64,000 bases of DNA from Chitinophaga varians (GTDB taxonomy: Bacteria; Bacteroidota; Bacteroidia; Chitinophagales; Chitinophagaceae), in assembly GCF_012641275.1 (NCBI RefSeq), contig NZ_JABAIA010000001.1:2790001-2854000 (forward strand), written 5' to 3'. The position numbers and the translations under genes are program-made. Below are positions 25,410 to 37,768 of the stretch, one piece after another. Position 1 is the stretch's first letter, and each line of letters starts with the position of its first letter. The notes beneath the pieces are model-generated. The model searched no databases, was not told the DNA's origin, and was given only the letters and a program-made list of their open reading frames with translations.

Positions 25410-28400
25410 ATGGATGAAGTGAAGCAAACGCAAGGTTTATACCGTCCTGAATTCGAACATGATGCCTGCGGAACAGGTTTTACGGCCCATATTAAGGGGC
25501 GTAAATCCCACCATATTATCCGTGATGCCCTCACCATGCTGGAAAACATGGAACACCGCGGCGCCTGCGGCTGTGAGCAGAACACGGGCGATGGTGCAGG
25601 AATCCTGTTTCAGGTCCCTCATGAGTTTTTGTATGATGAATGCCTGCGGATAGGCATCAGCTTACCGGAGTTTGGCAAGTATGGCGTGGGCATGGTCTTT
25701 TTCCCGAAAGAGCCCCGCTGGCGCGAAGAGTGCCGGGAAATCCTGCAACGCAGCGCTGAGAAACTGGGCCTTGAAATCCTGGGATACCGTAAAGTACCGG
25801 TTCGCCCTGACGGCATCGGTGAATCGGCCCTGTCTGTAGAACCGGAAATTGAACAGGTATTTATCGCTTGTCCCTATCATATCAGCGACCCCGAAGTTTT
25901 TGAGCGCAAACTGTTCGTGCTCCGCAACTACGTGTCCAAAACCGTCCGTAATACTATTCCCAAAGAGAAAGCACTGTTTTACATTGCTTCCCTTTCTTAT
26001 AAAACGATCGTTTATAAAGGCCAGCTGACCACCTACCAGGTGCGTCATTATTATACTGACCTGAGCGATGAGAAGATGGTATCCGCCTTCGCCCTCATCC
26101 ACTCCCGTTTTGCAACCAATACTTTCCCCAGCTGGCGGTTGGCGCACCCTTACCGCTATATCGCCCATAATGGTGAAATCAATACGCTGAAAGGCAACCT
26201 CAACTGGCTCCGTGCCGGTGAGCGTGACTTTATGTCCAGGTATTTTACAGCGGAAGAGATGGACATGTTGCTGCCTATCGTAGAAGAAGGACAGTCGGAT
26301 TCTGCCAGCCTCGACAATGTGATCGAGCTGCTGACCATGACCGGCCGGTCCCTCCCGCATGTAATGATGATGCTGATTCCCGAAGCATGGGACGGCAACG
26401 AAGACATGGCGGCAGAGAAAAAAGCGTTCTACGAATACCACGCTTCCCTCATGGAGCCGTGGGACGGTCCCGCTTCCATCTCCTTCACCGACGGTAAAAT
26501 TATCGGCGCCACCCTGGACCGTAACGGATTACGTCCCAGCCGCTTCGTTGTTACCAAAGACGATCGTGTGATCATGGCATCCGAAGCCGGTGTATTGCCC
26601 ATCGATCCTAAAAACGTAAAAGAAAAAGGACGCCTGCAGCCCGGAAAAATGTTCATCGTAGATATGGACCAGGGCCGCATCATTGGTGATGAAGAACTGA
26701 AACAACAGATCTGCTCCCAACAACCTTATGGCGAGTGGCTCAATAAATATAAAATCCGTCTGGAAGAACTGCCTGAGCCAAGGGTCACCTTCACCCATCT
26801 GGAGCATGACCAGATCTTCAAATACCAGCGGGCTTTCGGCTACAGCACTGAAGACCTGGAGCATATCATTTCCCCGATGGCCATCGACGGTAAAGAACCC
26901 GTTGGTTCCATGGGCACCGATACGCCGCTGGCAGCGCTCAGCAACCAGCCGCAGCATCTGGCCAACTATTTCAAACAGCTGTTTGCACAGGTAACCAATC
27001 CACCTATCGATCCTATCAGGGAAAGACTGGTGATGTCGCTCGCCACTTTTGTCGGTGGCAACGGCAACCTGCTGGATGAAGATCCGCTGCACTGCCACAG
27101 CCTGGCACTGCGCCATCCCATCCTCAACAACTACGAACTGGAAAAAATACGCAGCATCGATACCGGCCTGTTTCAGGCTAAAACACTGCATACCTACTTC
27201 AAGGCCGATGGTAAACCAGGCTCCCTTGAGAAAGGACTCGACCGCCTTTGCCGCTACGCTGTAGACGCCGTGGAAGACGGATTTGAAGTGATCATCCTCT
27301 CTGACCGCGCCATCGACTCCGAACATGCCGCTATCCCTTCACTGCTGGCCGCTTCTGCCGTACATCACCACCTGATCCGCAAAGGCAAACGCGGCTCTGT
27401 AGGACTGATCGTGGAAGCCGGCGATGTTTGGGAAGTACATCATTTCGCCTGCCTGCTGGGCTTCGGCGCCACCGCTGTAAACCCATACCTGGCCCTCAGC
27501 ACCATCCGCGACCTGAAGCTGTCCAACAAACTGGACACCAGCCTGGACGTGGACAAACTGAAGAAAAACTATATCAAAGCCGTTTGTGACGGTCTGCTTA
27601 AGGTATTCTCCAAAATGGGCATCTCCACCCTGCAATCTTATCAGGGCGCTCAGATATTCGAGATACTGGGCATCAACCAGCAAGTGGTGGACAAATACTT
27701 CGCCGGCGCCGTGTCCCGCATTCAGGGCCTTGGCCTGGATGAAATTGCCCGTGAAACACTGGCAAAACACTGGATGGGCTATGGCCGTAAGGAAAAACCG
27801 GTGCAACGTCTTACCGAAGGCGGTGTGTACCAGTGGAAACGGAAAGGGGAATTCCATCTTTTCAATCCCACTACCATCCACCTGTTGCAGTATTCTACCC
27901 GTATGGGCGATTACAGCATCTTCAAGAAATACTCCAAAGCCGTTAACGACCAGAGCGAAAAAGCCTGCACCCTGCGTAGCCTCTTTTCGTTTAAACGTAC
28001 CCGTGCTTCCATCTCTATCGATGAGGTGGAACCAGCATCCAGCATCTTCAAACGCTTTGCTACAGGTGCTATGAGCTTCGGTTCCATCTCTCATGAGGCG
28101 CATTCCACCCTCGCTATTGCCATGAACCGCATCGGTGCCAAAAGCAATACCGGCGAAGGGGGAGAAGATGAAATCCGCTACGAGCAACTGCCTAACGGCG
28201 ACTCTATGCGTTCTGCCATCAAACAGGTAGCCAGCGCCCGTTTCGGCGTTACCAGCTATTACCTGACCAATGCCGACGAATTACAAATTAAAATGGCCCA
28301 GGGCGCTAAGCCCGGTGAAGGCGGACAGCTGCCCGGCCATAAAGTGGACGACTGGATCGCCAAGGTAAGACACTCCACCCCGGGTGTAGGTCTTATCTCT

Positions 28401-29939
28401 CCACCGCCACACCACGATATTTATTCCATCGAAGACCTGGCACAGCTCATTTATGATCTGAAAAACGCCAACCGCGCCGCCCGCATCAGCGTAAAACTGG
28501 TGTCTAAAGCAGGTGTTGGCACCATCGCCGCCGGTGTTGCCAAAGCACATGCCGATGTGGTACTGATTGCCGGTCACGATGGTGGTACAGGCGCTTCTCC
28601 AATAAGCTCCATCAAACATGCCGGTCTGCCCTGGGAACTGGGCCTCGCCGAATCCCACCAGACACTGGTGAAAAACAAGCTGCGCAGCAGGGTGGTACTG
28701 CAAACCGACGGCCAGCTGAAAACAGGCCGCGACATTGCCATCGCTACACTGCTCGGTGCGGAAGAATGGGGCGTGGCCACCGCAGCCCTCATCGTGGAAG
28801 GTTGTATTATGATGCGTAAATGCCATGTCAACACCTGCCCCGTAGGTGTGGCCACACAAGACCCGGACCTGCGCAAACGCTTCACCGGCGACCCTCAACA
28901 TGTAGTGAACCTGTTCACCTTCCTCGTGGAAGAACTCCGTGAAATCATGGCCGACCTTGGCTTCCGTACCATCCAGGAAATGGTAGGCCAGGTAGACAAC
29001 CTCCAGATGCGCGAAGGCATCAGCCACTGGAAAACACAGAAGCTGGACCTGTCACCCATCCTGTACAAAGAACCTGCTGCCCCTGAAACCGGCCTGTACA
29101 AACAGGAAGAACAGGACCACGGCATCGCTGAAGTACTCGACTGGCAGCTGCTCAAAGCAGCACAGCCTGCACTGGACAAAAAAACAAGGGTTTACCAACA
29201 GTATCCTGTTAAAAATACCGATCGTACTATCGGCACTATCCTCTCTAACGAAATATCCAAACGTTACAAGAGCGAAGGACTACCGGAAGATACCATCCAC
29301 TTCAAATTCAACGGTTCCGCAGGTCAAAGCTTCGGCGCCTTCTCCACCAAAGGGCTTACCCTTGAACTAGAAGGTGAAGCCAATGACTACTTCGGTAAAG
29401 GTCTTTCCGGCTCCAAACTGATCCTCTATCCTCATGGAGAAGCAGGATTCAAAGCGGAAGAGAACATCATTGCAGGCAACGTCTGCTTCTATGGTGCCAC
29501 CTCCGGTGAAGCCTATATCCGCGGTAAGGCCGGCGAACGCTTCTGCGTACGTAACTCCGGCGCCACCGTTGTGGCAGAAGGCGTGGGTGACCACGGCTGC
29601 GAATATATGACCGGTGGCCGCGCTGTCATCCTCGGTGAAACCGGCCGCAACTTCGGCGCAGGTATGAGTGGTGGTATCGCCTATGTATACGACGTAAAAG
29701 GCTCCTTTGCCAACCACTGCAACCGCGATATGATCGACCTCGATCCGCTGGACCAGGACGATGTTGCTACCCTGCAGGACCTGATCACTAAACATCACGC
29801 CTACACGAACAGCACCGTGGCGAAATTTATCCTGAAAGACTGGGAAAATCAACTGCGCCACTTCGTGAAAGTATTCCCGAAAGAATACAAGGCAGTATTG
29901 AAGGCAGGCGTGGCACAGGGACAGAAAATAAACCGTTAA
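25410..29939 (+). CDS. gltB: Glutamate synthase large subunit
   Basis: 1509 residues. Order of domains: class II glutamine amidotransferase after a short propeptide (mature N-terminal Cys20 in H-D-A-C-G-T-G-F), central domain, FMN-binding (beta/alpha)8 synthase domain, with [10 protein letters not shown] and the 3Fe-4S ligands C-x5-C-x4-C ([12 protein letters not shown], about residues 1132-1143), and the C-terminal GXGXG beta-helix ([16 protein letters not shown]). It converts 2-oxoglutarate and glutamine to two glutamates. gltD follows 93 bp downstream in the same direction. Confidence 0.98.
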   Translation: MDEVKQTQGLYRPEFEHDACGTGFTAHIKGRKSHHIIRDALTMLENMEHRGACGCEQNTGDGAGILFQVPHEFLYDECLRIGISLPEFGKYGVGMVFFPKEPRWREECREILQRSAEKLGLEILGYRKVPVRPDGIGESALSVEPEIEQVFIACPYHISDPEVFERKLFVLRNYVSKTVRNTIPKEKALFYIASLSYKTIVYKGQLTTYQVRHYYTDLSDEKMVSAFALIHSRFATNTFPSWRLAHPYRYIAHNGEINTLKGNLNWLRAGERDFMSRYFTAEEMDMLLPIVEEGQSDSASLDNVIELLTMTGRSLPHVMMMLIPEAWDGNEDMAAEKKAFYEYHASLMEPWDGPASISFTDGKIIGATLDRNGLRPSRFVVTKDDRVIMASEAGVLPIDPKNVKEKGRLQPGKMFIVDMDQGRIIGDEELKQQICSQQPYGEWLNKYKIRLEELPEPRVTFTHLEHDQIFKYQRAFGYSTEDLEHIISPMAIDGKEPVGSMGTDTPLAALSNQPQHLANYFKQLFAQVTNPPIDPIRERLVMSLATFVGGNGNLLDEDPLHCHSLALRHPILNNYELEKIRSIDTGLFQAKTLHTYFKADGKPGSLEKGLDRLCRYAVDAVEDGFEVIILSDRAIDSEHAAIPSLLAASAVHHHLIRKGKRGSVGLIVEAGDVWEVHHFACLLGFGATAVNPYLALSTIRDLKLSNKLDTSLDVDKLKKNYIKAVCDGLLKVFSKMGISTLQSYQGAQIFEILGINQQVVDKYFAGAVSRIQGLGLDEIARETLAKHWMGYGRKEKPVQRLTEGGVYQWKRKGEFHLFNPTTIHLLQYSTRMGDYSIFKKYSKAVNDQSEKACTLRSLFSFKRTRASISIDEVEPASSIFKRFATGAMSFGSISHEAHSTLAIAMNRIGAKSNTGEGGEDEIRYEQLPNGDSMRSAIKQVASARFGVTSYYLTNADELQIKMAQGAKPGEGGQLPGHKVDDWIAKVRHSTPGVGLISPPPHHDIYSIEDLAQLIYDLKNANRAARISVKLVSKAGVGTIAAGVAKAHADVVLIAGHDGGTGASPISSIKHAGLPWELGLAESHQTLVKNKLRSRVVLQTDGQLKTGRDIAIATLLGAEEWGVATAALIVEGCIMMRKCHVNTCPVGVATQDPDLRKRFTGDPQHVVNLFTFLVEELREIMADLGFRTIQEMVGQVDNLQMREGISHWKTQKLDLSPILYKEPAAPETGLYKQEEQDHGIAEVLDWQLLKAAQPALDKKTRVYQQYPVKNTDRTIGTILSNEISKRYKSEGLPEDTIHFKFNGSAGQSFGAFSTKGLTLELEGEANDYFGKGLSGSKLILYPHGEAGFKAEENIIAGNVCFYGATSGEAYIRGKAGERFCVRNSGATVVAEGVGDHGCEYMTGGRAVILGETGRNFGAGMSGGIAYVYDVKGSFANHCNRDMIDLDPLDQDDVATLQDLITKHHAYTNSTVAKFILKDWENQLRHFVKVFPKEYKAVLKAGVAQGQKINR

Positions 29940-30032
29940 AAATTGAACAGGTTTTGTTGTCAGGAGATTGATTTAACAATCTGGTAAATCAAAAAACTAC
30001 CTGATAACAAAATGAGAAAATAACTTAGGACT

Positions 30033-31508
30033 ATGGGTAAACCTACAGGATTCCTGGAATTTACACGAGAGCTGCCCGGAAAAACAGATCCCCGGGAAAG
30101 GGTTGGCCACTACAACGAGTTTGTAGAACGCTTCCCCGAACAGAAACTGAACCAGCAGGCCGCCCGCTGTATGAGCTGTGGCGTACCCTTCTGCCATAGC
30201 GGATGCCCGCTCGGTAACGTAATACCTGAATTTAATCATGCCGTATACCGCCAGGACTGGCAGGATGCTTATGATATCCTGACTTCCACCAATAATTTCC
30301 CTGAATTCACCGGCCGTATTTGTCCGGCTCCCTGCGAAAGCGCTTGTGTGCTGGGTATCAATCAGCCGCCGGTAGCTATCGAGGAAATTGAACGGCATAT
30401 CATAGAAATTGCTTTCGACAAAGGCCTCGTTCAGGCGAAGGTGCCCCGCGTACGTACCGGCAAAAAAGTAGCCGTGATCGGTTCCGGTCCTGCCGGACTG
30501 GCCGCAGCGGCCCAACTGAACTACGCCGGCCATAGCGTTACCGTATTTGAGCGTGACGACAAGCCCGGAGGCCTGCTCCGCTACGGCATTCCGGACTTCA
30601 AACTGGAAAAGTGGACCATCGACCGCAGGGTAAAACTGATGGAAGAAGAAGGTGTTACCTTCCAGTGCAATGCCAACGTAGGCGTTAACGTGAGCACCAA
30701 TGACCTGTTAAGGGAATACAATGCCATCGTACTGGCAGGCGGTTCCACCATTCCACGCGACCTCGGTATCACCGGCCGCGAACTGAAAGGGGTACACTAC
30801 GCCATGGACTTCCTCAAACAGCAGAATAAAAGAGTAAGCAACCTTCCTGTTGACGGGCACGATATCCTGGCCACCGGTAAAAACGTGGTAGTAATAGGAG
30901 GGGGCGATACCGGTTCCGACTGCGTGGGCACCAGCAACCGCCACGGCGCGATAAGCGTTACCCAGCTGGAACTGCTGCCCAAACCGCCGGGCGAGCGTAC
31001 CGATTTCATGCCATGGCCTACTTATCCGATGGTGCTGAAAACATCTTCTTCCCATGAAGAAGGCGCCGACCGTCAATGGGCAATCGCTACCAAAGCGTTC
31101 ATCGGTGACGATAACGGGCATCTGAAAGCCCTCCGCATCGTGGATATCCAGTGGACACTGAGCGCCGACGGCAGGCCCGCGAAATTCACCGAAGTACCAG
31201 GCTCTGAAAGAGATATCCCCTGCGAACTGGCACTGCTGGCGATGGGCTTCGTTCATCCGCAGCACACCGGCATGCTGGAACAGCTTGAAGTGGAAAAAGA
31301 TGAAAGAGGAAATGTGAAAGCCACAGAAAAAGATTACCTGACGTCCATTCCTAAAGTGTTTACTGCCGGCGATATGCGCCGTGGCCAGTCACTGGTGGTG
31401 TGGGCCATTAGCGAAGGTCGCGAGTGTGCGAGGAAAGTAGATGAATTCCTGATGGGCAGCTCCCAGCTGGAAAGCAAAGACCATTCACTGCAGGCAATGG
31501 CACTGTAA
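30033..31508 (+). CDS. gltD: Glutamate synthase small subunit
   Basis: 491 residues. The N-terminal cysteines for two [4Fe-4S] clusters are in [15 protein letters not shown] and [10 protein letters not shown]; the FAD site is [12 protein letters not shown] and the NAD(P)H site [23 protein letters not shown] is the second FAD contact. It passes electrons from NADPH to GltB. A strong terminator follows. A pyrimidine-rich 90-bp gap separates it from gltB without a visible promoter, so one operon is likely. Confidence 0.97.
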   Translation: MGKPTGFLEFTRELPGKTDPRERVGHYNEFVERFPEQKLNQQAARCMSCGVPFCHSGCPLGNVIPEFNHAVYRQDWQDAYDILTSTNNFPEFTGRICPAPCESACVLGINQPPVAIEEIERHIIEIAFDKGLVQAKVPRVRTGKKVAVIGSGPAGLAAAAQLNYAGHSVTVFERDDKPGGLLRYGIPDFKLEKWTIDRRVKLMEEEGVTFQCNANVGVNVSTNDLLREYNAIVLAGGSTIPRDLGITGRELKGVHYAMDFLKQQNKRVSNLPVDGHDILATGKNVVVIGGGDTGSDCVGTSNRHGAISVTQLELLPKPPGERTDFMPWPTYPMVLKTSSSHEEGADRQWAIATKAFIGDDNGHLKALRIVDIQWTLSADGRPAKFTEVPGSERDIPCELALLAMGFVHPQHTGMLEQLEVEKDERGNVKATEKDYLTSIPKVFTAGDMRRGQSLVVWAISEGRECARKVDEFLMGSSQLESKDHSLQAMAL

Positions 31509-31659
31509 TAATAGCGGACACTTTTAGCCTGTTACTATCATAAACAGGCTGAAGGCAACGTTCATAAAAATATGATAACAGCTAACGGCTAAAAGCTAGG
31601 AGCTATTTATTAACGCTTTTCTCATAAGCAGGTTTAGATTTTGTTGTAACCTTCAGCCG

Positions 31660-31690
31660 GGCCGGGTTTTTACCCGGCCTTTTATTTTTA
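31660..31690 (+). terminator. Rho-independent terminator after gltBD
   Basis: GGCCGGGT (31660-31667) pairs with ACCCGGCC (31672-31679) over a TTTT loop and runs into TTTTATTTTT. The preceding 150 bases (31509-31659) hold nothing recognisable. Confidence 0.9.
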
Positions 31691-31784
31691 TCTCCTCCTG
31701 ATAACTTTACAGACAGAAATTACAGATCAGCAGAAACAATTCCACCATTCAGCTATTTCCCTGCGGCAAGGGCCCGATTCCGGA

Positions 31785-31792
31785 TACATTTG
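31785..31792 (+). promoter_or_regulatory. Putative -7 box for the 31799 gene
   Basis: TACATTTG ends 6 bases before ATG 31799 and overlaps the alternative GTG start at 31790, supporting the ATG. Confidence 0.45.
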
Positions 31793-31798
31793 TGCCCT

Positions 31799-32428
31799 AT
31801 GAAACAATGGTGCTGCCTCTGGGGATTTATCTGCCTTTGCCTGATGACCACGGCACAGGACAATCCCGGACCCGGCCAGGCCCTTCAGGCCGGAAGGCTC
31901 AAAAAAGGACTGTACCGGTCTTTCCGGGAATTCCGGGAAAACAACCCCTCCGAATCCGGCGATCTGGTGATCAAAAGCCGGAGCACCGCCGCGCAGATCT
32001 ATCTCCTCGCCAGCAGGAACGAACTGGTGCTTCGCGATGCGGCAGGGCAGGAACAGAAAGTAAAAAACTATTGGGGATTTTGTGACGGCACCAATATCTA
32101 TATTAAAGACAACGGGCTTAACCGGATACAGGCCTTCGGCTATTATTGCACCTACGAACTACAGGGGGTACAGCCTGCCCGCAGCGCCTACAATCCCGCC
32201 GATATGACCGTCAATGCCATGAACACGCCTGTCAGGCTTAAGAAAGTTATTAACATCGTCAGCGGCGAAATTCTGGAGCTATCGCTCTATAACCTCAAAA
32301 AATATATTCTGCCGCAGGACCCTGCCCTGCTGGAAGAATTCCGGAACGACAAAGCCAAAAGAGATAAGCTGGATTATTATATCTCCCGCTTTAATGAACG
32401 CAACAAACCACCTCAAAGCGGGCAATAA
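31799..32428 (+). CDS. Hypothetical secreted protein with a KxGxYxxFxEFRxNxP module
   Basis: 209 residues with a signal peptide (M-K-Q-W-C-C-L-W-G-F-I-C-L-C-L-M-T-T-A-Q). Right after it comes L-K-K-G-L-Y-R-S-F-R-E-F-R-E-N-N-P and, about 50 residues later, N-Y-W-G-F-C-D-G-T-N-I-Y-I-K, the same arrangement as in the secreted protein at 23974-25065. Here the module stands nearly alone, so it probably is an independent domain of about 80 residues. The C-terminus is charged and helical. No function recognised. Confidence 0.72.
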   Translation: MKQWCCLWGFICLCLMTTAQDNPGPGQALQAGRLKKGLYRSFREFRENNPSESGDLVIKSRSTAAQIYLLASRNELVLRDAAGQEQKVKNYWGFCDGTNIYIKDNGLNRIQAFGYYCTYELQGVQPARSAYNPADMTVNAMNTPVRLKKVINIVSGEILELSLYNLKKYILPQDPALLEEFRNDKAKRDKLDYYISRFNERNKPPQSGQ

Positions 32429-32698
32429 ACTACCCGTACCGGCTGCACATTTTCCTCCTGAATATTCTGTATGAGTACTGTCCCGGGATCCCTGTTTTCA
32501 GCCTTCCGGACAATTTTCAGTATGTCCGTTCCCGTATTTTAATGTATCCTTGCAGTACTGTTTATCCCCATTGCCTGCGGGTATGGATTTTGTGCTTTTC
32601 GCCGGGCAAGCGGGCGGAAGCCAGGGCTTACCTGAAAATAAACCATTGGAACGCTTATGCGTTTTTATTCAGTAAATTACTATTAGCAACCTATTATA

Positions 32699-35600
32699 GT
32701 GACAGAACCAGCAGAAACAGAAATTAAACACAGGCGCCCGTGGTGGCGGTGGCTTTTATGGATCATTGTTGCGGTGCTTCTTTTGCCCGTGATGGCGGTG
32801 TTATTATTACAGCTGGACGGTGTACAGAATTATCTGCGGCTGCAAGGCGAAAGCTATCTGCAGAAAAAACTCAAGACCAAAGTACAAATTGGTTATCTCA
32901 GGGCCAGAGGATGGAAATACCTCGAACTGAGAAATGTATTTGTGGCCGATACCTCCCATCAGGCGCTGCTGTACTCCGGTTCCCTGAAAGTGCGTTATAA
33001 CCTGCTGGCCTTTATTAACAATGAACTACAGATCGATAAACTGGAATGGGATACCCTGCTGGTAAATGTTTACCGGCATAAAGGAGACAGCGCCTTCAAC
33101 TTTCAGTTTGCGGTAGATGCTTTTGTTTCTCCCGGTAAGAAACCCGACACAATTGCACCTGCTACCGGCACTACTATCCAGTTCCGTATCAAAGATGTTT
33201 CCCTCCGGCATGTTAAGGTCAGTTTCGATGACCAGACCGGTGGCATGCATGCTGTAGCTACCTGGGACACCCTTCATGCCGATCCGGACGAGCTGATTCC
33301 CGATGATGGCATTTATGCATTCAGAGGGGTGGAACTGGCCGGCCTGAAAGGCTTTTTCCATCAACAATATATTCCGTCGCCGAACAAAGGCACCGCTCCG
33401 CCGACACCAACGCCGGACACCAACGCCGTAGGACTTCACCTGCTCCTTAAACAGCTTCGCATTAAAGAAAGTAATTTCACCTACAGCAGCGATGGCATCG
33501 GCATTACCACCGGCTGGAAAATCGGGGACCTCACGCTGCGCAACAGTAACCTGGACCAGGATTCCACCCGCATACAGGTAGGCGATCTTTCCATTCACCG
33601 TACCACCGGCATATTGGCCATGGTACCCGGAAAAGATACCACGCCGGCAGCACCGGACACGGCGCCCAATACCTGGCAGGTGTTTGCCACGCAGGTCAAT
33701 CTCGATAAACTGGCCATGCGGTACGATAACGGCGGTCCGGCCCCCAAAGCTGCCGGCCCTGATCCCAACTACAACCACCTGTTCCTTTCCAATATCAATT
33801 CCGCTATCAGCAATATCCGTTATACGCCGGACAGCATACAAGCCAGTTTAAAAAGCCTTGCCGCCCGCGACTGGTCAGGGTTCACTCTCCGGAAAGCGAA
33901 CATGGACGTGACCTTCACGCCTAAAAGCCTGGAGCTGCGGAACTTTTTTGTGCAAACCGGCAAGAGCGTTTTCCGGAAACATATAGCCATTACCGTTCCT
34001 TCCTGGTCTGGTATTGCAGACCACATGGACCAGATGGGTATTGATGCCAACCTGGATTCTGTGCAGGTAGCCCTTGCAGAATGGCTGCCCTTTGTACCGG
34101 ATGCACGCAAAAACAAATCTTTTGCCCCGCTGTGGAACAAGGAACTAACGTTATCGGCTATATTAAAAGGCAACCTTGGCCTGTTGAATATCAAGCAGCT
34201 GTATGTAAATGACCACCAGGGCAACCTGATCAAAACCGCCAATGGCCAGGTAGAACATGCGACCGACGCAGACCGGTTCAACGCCAATCTGCCAGAGCTC
34301 TATATCCAGACCGGCAACAAGGCGCTGCGCTCATGGCTGCCTGCCGGCACGCTGCCCGATACACCCAGACTGCCGGAAAATATGCTGATCACCGGCCTGT
34401 TTAAAGGCGGTATGAAAAATATACTGGCACAGCTGCAACTGAAAAGCGACTATGCCAACGCCACTGTCAACGCAAAGCTGATCAATATCACCGACAGCGT
34501 CCGCAGCGCCTACGACGTGAATGTCCCATACTTCCGGGTACATCCGGGCATCATGCTCTACGACACCACCTACGGATGGATGAGCGGCCATCTCACAGCT
34601 ACCGGTCAGGGATATACGCTGAAACAAATGGCAGCCCAGGCGGCAGTTACCCTGAACGAAGCCACCTATAACCATTATACGTACCACGATGTAAACGTGA
34701 ACGCCAACATCCGCAAAGGTGTATTTGAAGCCAACGGCGAAAGTGCCGATACCAGCCTGAATACCCGCTTTGCCATTAACGGCACGCTCAGCGATACCGC
34801 GCTGCAAACCCTGAAAGCCAATATTGAAATTGCACGGGCCGACCTGTTCGCCACACACTGGCACAACGAACCAATGACCCTCAAAGGCAATGTAGATGCT
34901 GACTTCAGCAGCCTTGAACCACAGCGGCTGGAAGGCACCGCATTGCTCACCGGCTGGCAGGTGCAGATGCAGGACCAGGTCATCCCCCTGGATACTCTGG
35001 CACTTACCGCTCACTATACAGACCAGCAATATCTGGTGCTGAAAAGCCCGTTTGGCCCGGTTACAGCACAGGGGCGTATGGATTACACAAAAATCGGCAA
35101 CGCCTTCAGCCAGATCATCATGAAACCGCTGATGCCCGCCGACTCCGGGCGTATTGTAGTGGTCCCTCCCGGACAATATCTTGAATTTGCCGCCGCCCTG
35201 CAGGTGCCTCATAACCTGGAGCCGCTGGTTCCCGGCATTCGCATGGAAATGCCGGTTGACATCGCCGGCCGTCTCAACAGCGACAGCAGCCTGCTGTTCG
35301 TAAAAGCCAACCAGCCTAAAGTCAACTATGACTCGATACAGGTAGACAGCCTGCGCTTATATGCCCGTATCGTAGATACCACCCTGCAGGCATATGTGTC
35401 TATCGCAGACATGAAACACCCTACGTTCCCACTTTTCCATACGGTATTATCAGCACAGGCCAATACCGGCGTGGTGGACTTTGGACTGTTGATGGACGAT
35501 CCGAAAAGAAAACCCAAATACCGGCTTGGCGGTATCTTTACTTTCCTGCCGGACAATGTGATGCAGCTGGTACTCAAACCGGACCTGCTGCTGAATAAAC

Positions 35601-37768
35601 AAGCGTGGACCGTAGCGGAAAACAATATTTTCCGCATTAAAAACGGTGCTCCCGATACTGCAAATATCAAACTGTCGCATGGCGACCAGTCCATACAGGT
35701 CAATACCCTGGCAGATACTTCCGGCGTGCCGGCCCTTCAGGCAAAAGTCAGCAACTTCCAGCTGGCCACCATCACCGGCATGCTGGCCACAGATACCCTG
35801 CTCGCCAACGGCCTGCTGAACGCAGACGCCACAGTGCACAACTGGAAGACACAGCCTCTGGTACATGCCAAACTGAAGGTGGACAGCCTCTCTGTAAAAA
35901 CCTCTCCGCTTGGTACGCTCAATGCTACCGTAGACAACACGGCACCCGGCGCCTATAAGCTGGACGCCACCCTGAAAGGCGATAATAATGATGTTACTAT
36001 TGCCGGTACCTATGACAGCACCATTAACGCACACATAGACCTCGCCAACCTGGAAATGTCTTCTCTCGAACCATTTACCATGGGCAGTGTCACACATATG
36101 TACGGCAACGCCACCGGTAAATTCGATATCTCCGGCACGCCCAGCCAGCCGGCCGTAAAAGGCAATATGCACTTTAATAATGCCGGCGGCGTGGTCAGTT
36201 TCATCGGCAGCAACCTCCACCTGCCTGATGAAGATATCGTGATCGATGACAAAGGCATCCTGATTAATAACCTTGTAGTGGCCGACAGCCTTAACAATGA
36301 GATGGTGGTGAACGGCCGTATCAATACCTCAGACTTTATCAAATACGGCTTCAATCTGACCATCAACGCCGATAACTTTATGGCGCTTGGCAAACAACAA
36401 AACCAGGACCAGTGGATCTATGGCCCCGCCTTTATAGATAGTAAAGTCACCGTTCGCGGTTCACTCGATCTTCCCCGTGTAGACGCCAACGTGAAGCTCC
36501 GGGACAAATCCAGCGTTACGGTTGTATTGCCACAAGATGAACCCGGCATCGCCGACAGGGAAGGCGTAGTGGAATTCATCGACCGCGATCATCCTATCGA
36601 CAGCGCCTTGCTGGCGAAACGCGACAGCCTCAAATACAGCAACCCGCGGCTCAAAGGCATCTTCTTCTCCGGCAACGTCGAAATCACACCGGAATCAGTA
36701 TTAAAAATTGTTATCGATAAAGACAACGGCGACTACGTACAGGCCAAAGGCACCGCCAACCTGAACGCTACGCTGGACCCCAGCAGCAAAATGAGCATCA
36801 CCGGCCGCTATGAAATATCGGAAGGTAAATATGAAATGTCGCTCAATCAACTGATCAAACGCTCTTTTGATATTCAGAAAGGCAGCTTCATCTCCTTCAA
36901 TGGTGATGCTATGGCCGCCGACCTCGATATCACGGCCAAATATACCGTTAACGCTCCCGCCATCGACCTTCTTCAGGACCAGCTGGGCGGCATGAGCGCT
37001 GAACAGCGGAATACCTACAGACAACGTATCCCGTTTGAAGTGTACCTTAAAATCAAAGGCAACCTGAAGAAACCGGACATCAGCTTCCTGCTGGACATGC
37101 CCGAAAGGGAAAGAAATACCTTCAACGGTATGCCTTATAACCGCATTAAACAAATCAACCAGGTGCCTTCTGAGCTGAACAAGCAGGTGATGGGCCTCCT
37201 GGTACTGAATACCTTTATCCCCGACGATCCCATGTCCACACTGGACGCCGGCGGCAACGCCGTAGGACAGGCTGCCCGTAACAGCGTGAGCAAGATACTT
37301 TCCCAACAGCTGAACAATCTGGCGGGAAACCTGATTAAAGGAGTAGACCTCAACTTCGACCTGCAAAGCAAGGAAGATTATTCCTCCGGATCAGCACAGG
37401 AAACCACCAATCTCAATATTGGCGCTTCCAAAAAACTGTTTAATGATCGTTTAACCGTTTCCGTTGGCTCCAATATCATGCTCACCGGCAACACACAAAA
37501 CGCCAGCTCACTCGTTGGGGACATCTCCATCGAATACAAATTAAGCCGTGATGGCAGGTATCGTCTCAGGGTATACCAGCGTAACGATAACCAGACCGTT
37601 ATCCAGGGCCAATACACGGAAACAGGCGTAGCCTTTATGCTGGTAATGGACTATGATGAATTCAGAGAGATACTGCAGCGGTCCAAAAGAGAATCCAGAG
37701 CACAACGACTGCGCGATAAAAAAGCCCAAAAGCAGGCTACGCAAAATGAATCAAACAAAAACAAGTAA
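32699..37768 (+). CDS. tamB: TamB-like translocation/assembly module protein
   Basis: 1689 residues from GTG 32699: one N-terminal membrane helix (about residues 14-38, after W-W-R-W), then a very long stretch of short repetitive beta strands with many D-T-A and N-G-x-L motifs, and a C-terminal DUF490/TamB domain (about 1330-1640, with V-D-L-N-F-D-L-Q-S and L-N-I-G-A-S-K-K-L-F-N-D-R-L-T-V-S-V). TamB-type proteins form a periplasm-spanning beta-taco groove carrying phospholipids or assembling outer-membrane proteins. Its stop overlaps the start of the TamL gene (TAATG), so translation is coupled. No ATG start is available near the hydrophobic segment, and GTG fits. Confidence 0.9.
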   Translation: MTEPAETEIKHRRPWWRWLLWIIVAVLLLPVMAVLLLQLDGVQNYLRLQGESYLQKKLKTKVQIGYLRARGWKYLELRNVFVADTSHQALLYSGSLKVRYNLLAFINNELQIDKLEWDTLLVNVYRHKGDSAFNFQFAVDAFVSPGKKPDTIAPATGTTIQFRIKDVSLRHVKVSFDDQTGGMHAVATWDTLHADPDELIPDDGIYAFRGVELAGLKGFFHQQYIPSPNKGTAPPTPTPDTNAVGLHLLLKQLRIKESNFTYSSDGIGITTGWKIGDLTLRNSNLDQDSTRIQVGDLSIHRTTGILAMVPGKDTTPAAPDTAPNTWQVFATQVNLDKLAMRYDNGGPAPKAAGPDPNYNHLFLSNINSAISNIRYTPDSIQASLKSLAARDWSGFTLRKANMDVTFTPKSLELRNFFVQTGKSVFRKHIAITVPSWSGIADHMDQMGIDANLDSVQVALAEWLPFVPDARKNKSFAPLWNKELTLSAILKGNLGLLNIKQLYVNDHQGNLIKTANGQVEHATDADRFNANLPELYIQTGNKALRSWLPAGTLPDTPRLPENMLITGLFKGGMKNILAQLQLKSDYANATVNAKLINITDSVRSAYDVNVPYFRVHPGIMLYDTTYGWMSGHLTATGQGYTLKQMAAQAAVTLNEATYNHYTYHDVNVNANIRKGVFEANGESADTSLNTRFAINGTLSDTALQTLKANIEIARADLFATHWHNEPMTLKGNVDADFSSLEPQRLEGTALLTGWQVQMQDQVIPLDTLALTAHYTDQQYLVLKSPFGPVTAQGRMDYTKIGNAFSQIIMKPLMPADSGRIVVVPPGQYLEFAAALQVPHNLEPLVPGIRMEMPVDIAGRLNSDSSLLFVKANQPKVNYDSIQVDSLRLYARIVDTTLQAYVSIADMKHPTFPLFHTVLSAQANTGVVDFGLLMDDPKRKPKYRLGGIFTFLPDNVMQLVLKPDLLLNKQAWTVAENNIFRIKNGAPDTANIKLSHGDQSIQVNTLADTSGVPALQAKVSNFQLATITGMLATDTLLANGLLNADATVHNWKTQPLVHAKLKVDSLSVKTSPLGTLNATVDNTAPGAYKLDATLKGDNNDVTIAGTYDSTINAHIDLANLEMSSLEPFTMGSVTHMYGNATGKFDISGTPSQPAVKGNMHFNNAGGVVSFIGSNLHLPDEDIVIDDKGILINNLVVADSLNNEMVVNGRINTSDFIKYGFNLTINADNFMALGKQQNQDQWIYGPAFIDSKVTVRGSLDLPRVDANVKLRDKSSVTVVLPQDEPGIADREGVVEFIDRDHPIDSALLAKRDSLKYSNPRLKGIFFSGNVEITPESVLKIVIDKDNGDYVQAKGTANLNATLDPSSKMSITGRYEISEGKYEMSLNQLIKRSFDIQKGSFISFNGDAMAADLDITAKYTVNAPAIDLLQDQLGGMSAEQRNTYRQRIPFEVYLKIKGNLKKPDISFLLDMPERERNTFNGMPYNRIKQINQVPSELNKQVMGLLVLNTFIPDDPMSTLDAGGNAVGQAARNSVSKILSQQLNNLAGNLIKGVDLNFDLQSKEDYSSGSAQETTNLNIGASKKLFNDRLTVSVGSNIMLTGNTQNASSLVGDISIEYKLSRDGRYRLRVYQRNDNQTVIQGQYTETGVAFMLVMDYDEFREILQRSKRESRAQRLRDKKAQKQATQNESNKNK

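Noticed and set aside
25410..29939. Several long antisense frames inside gltB and polA
   Set aside because: They mirror GC-rich codon use of the sense genes and carry no domain motifs.
32542..32727. 61-residue frame before tamB
   Set aside because: Overlaps the tamB start in another frame and has no recognisable feature; the gap 32429-32698 otherwise seems non-coding.
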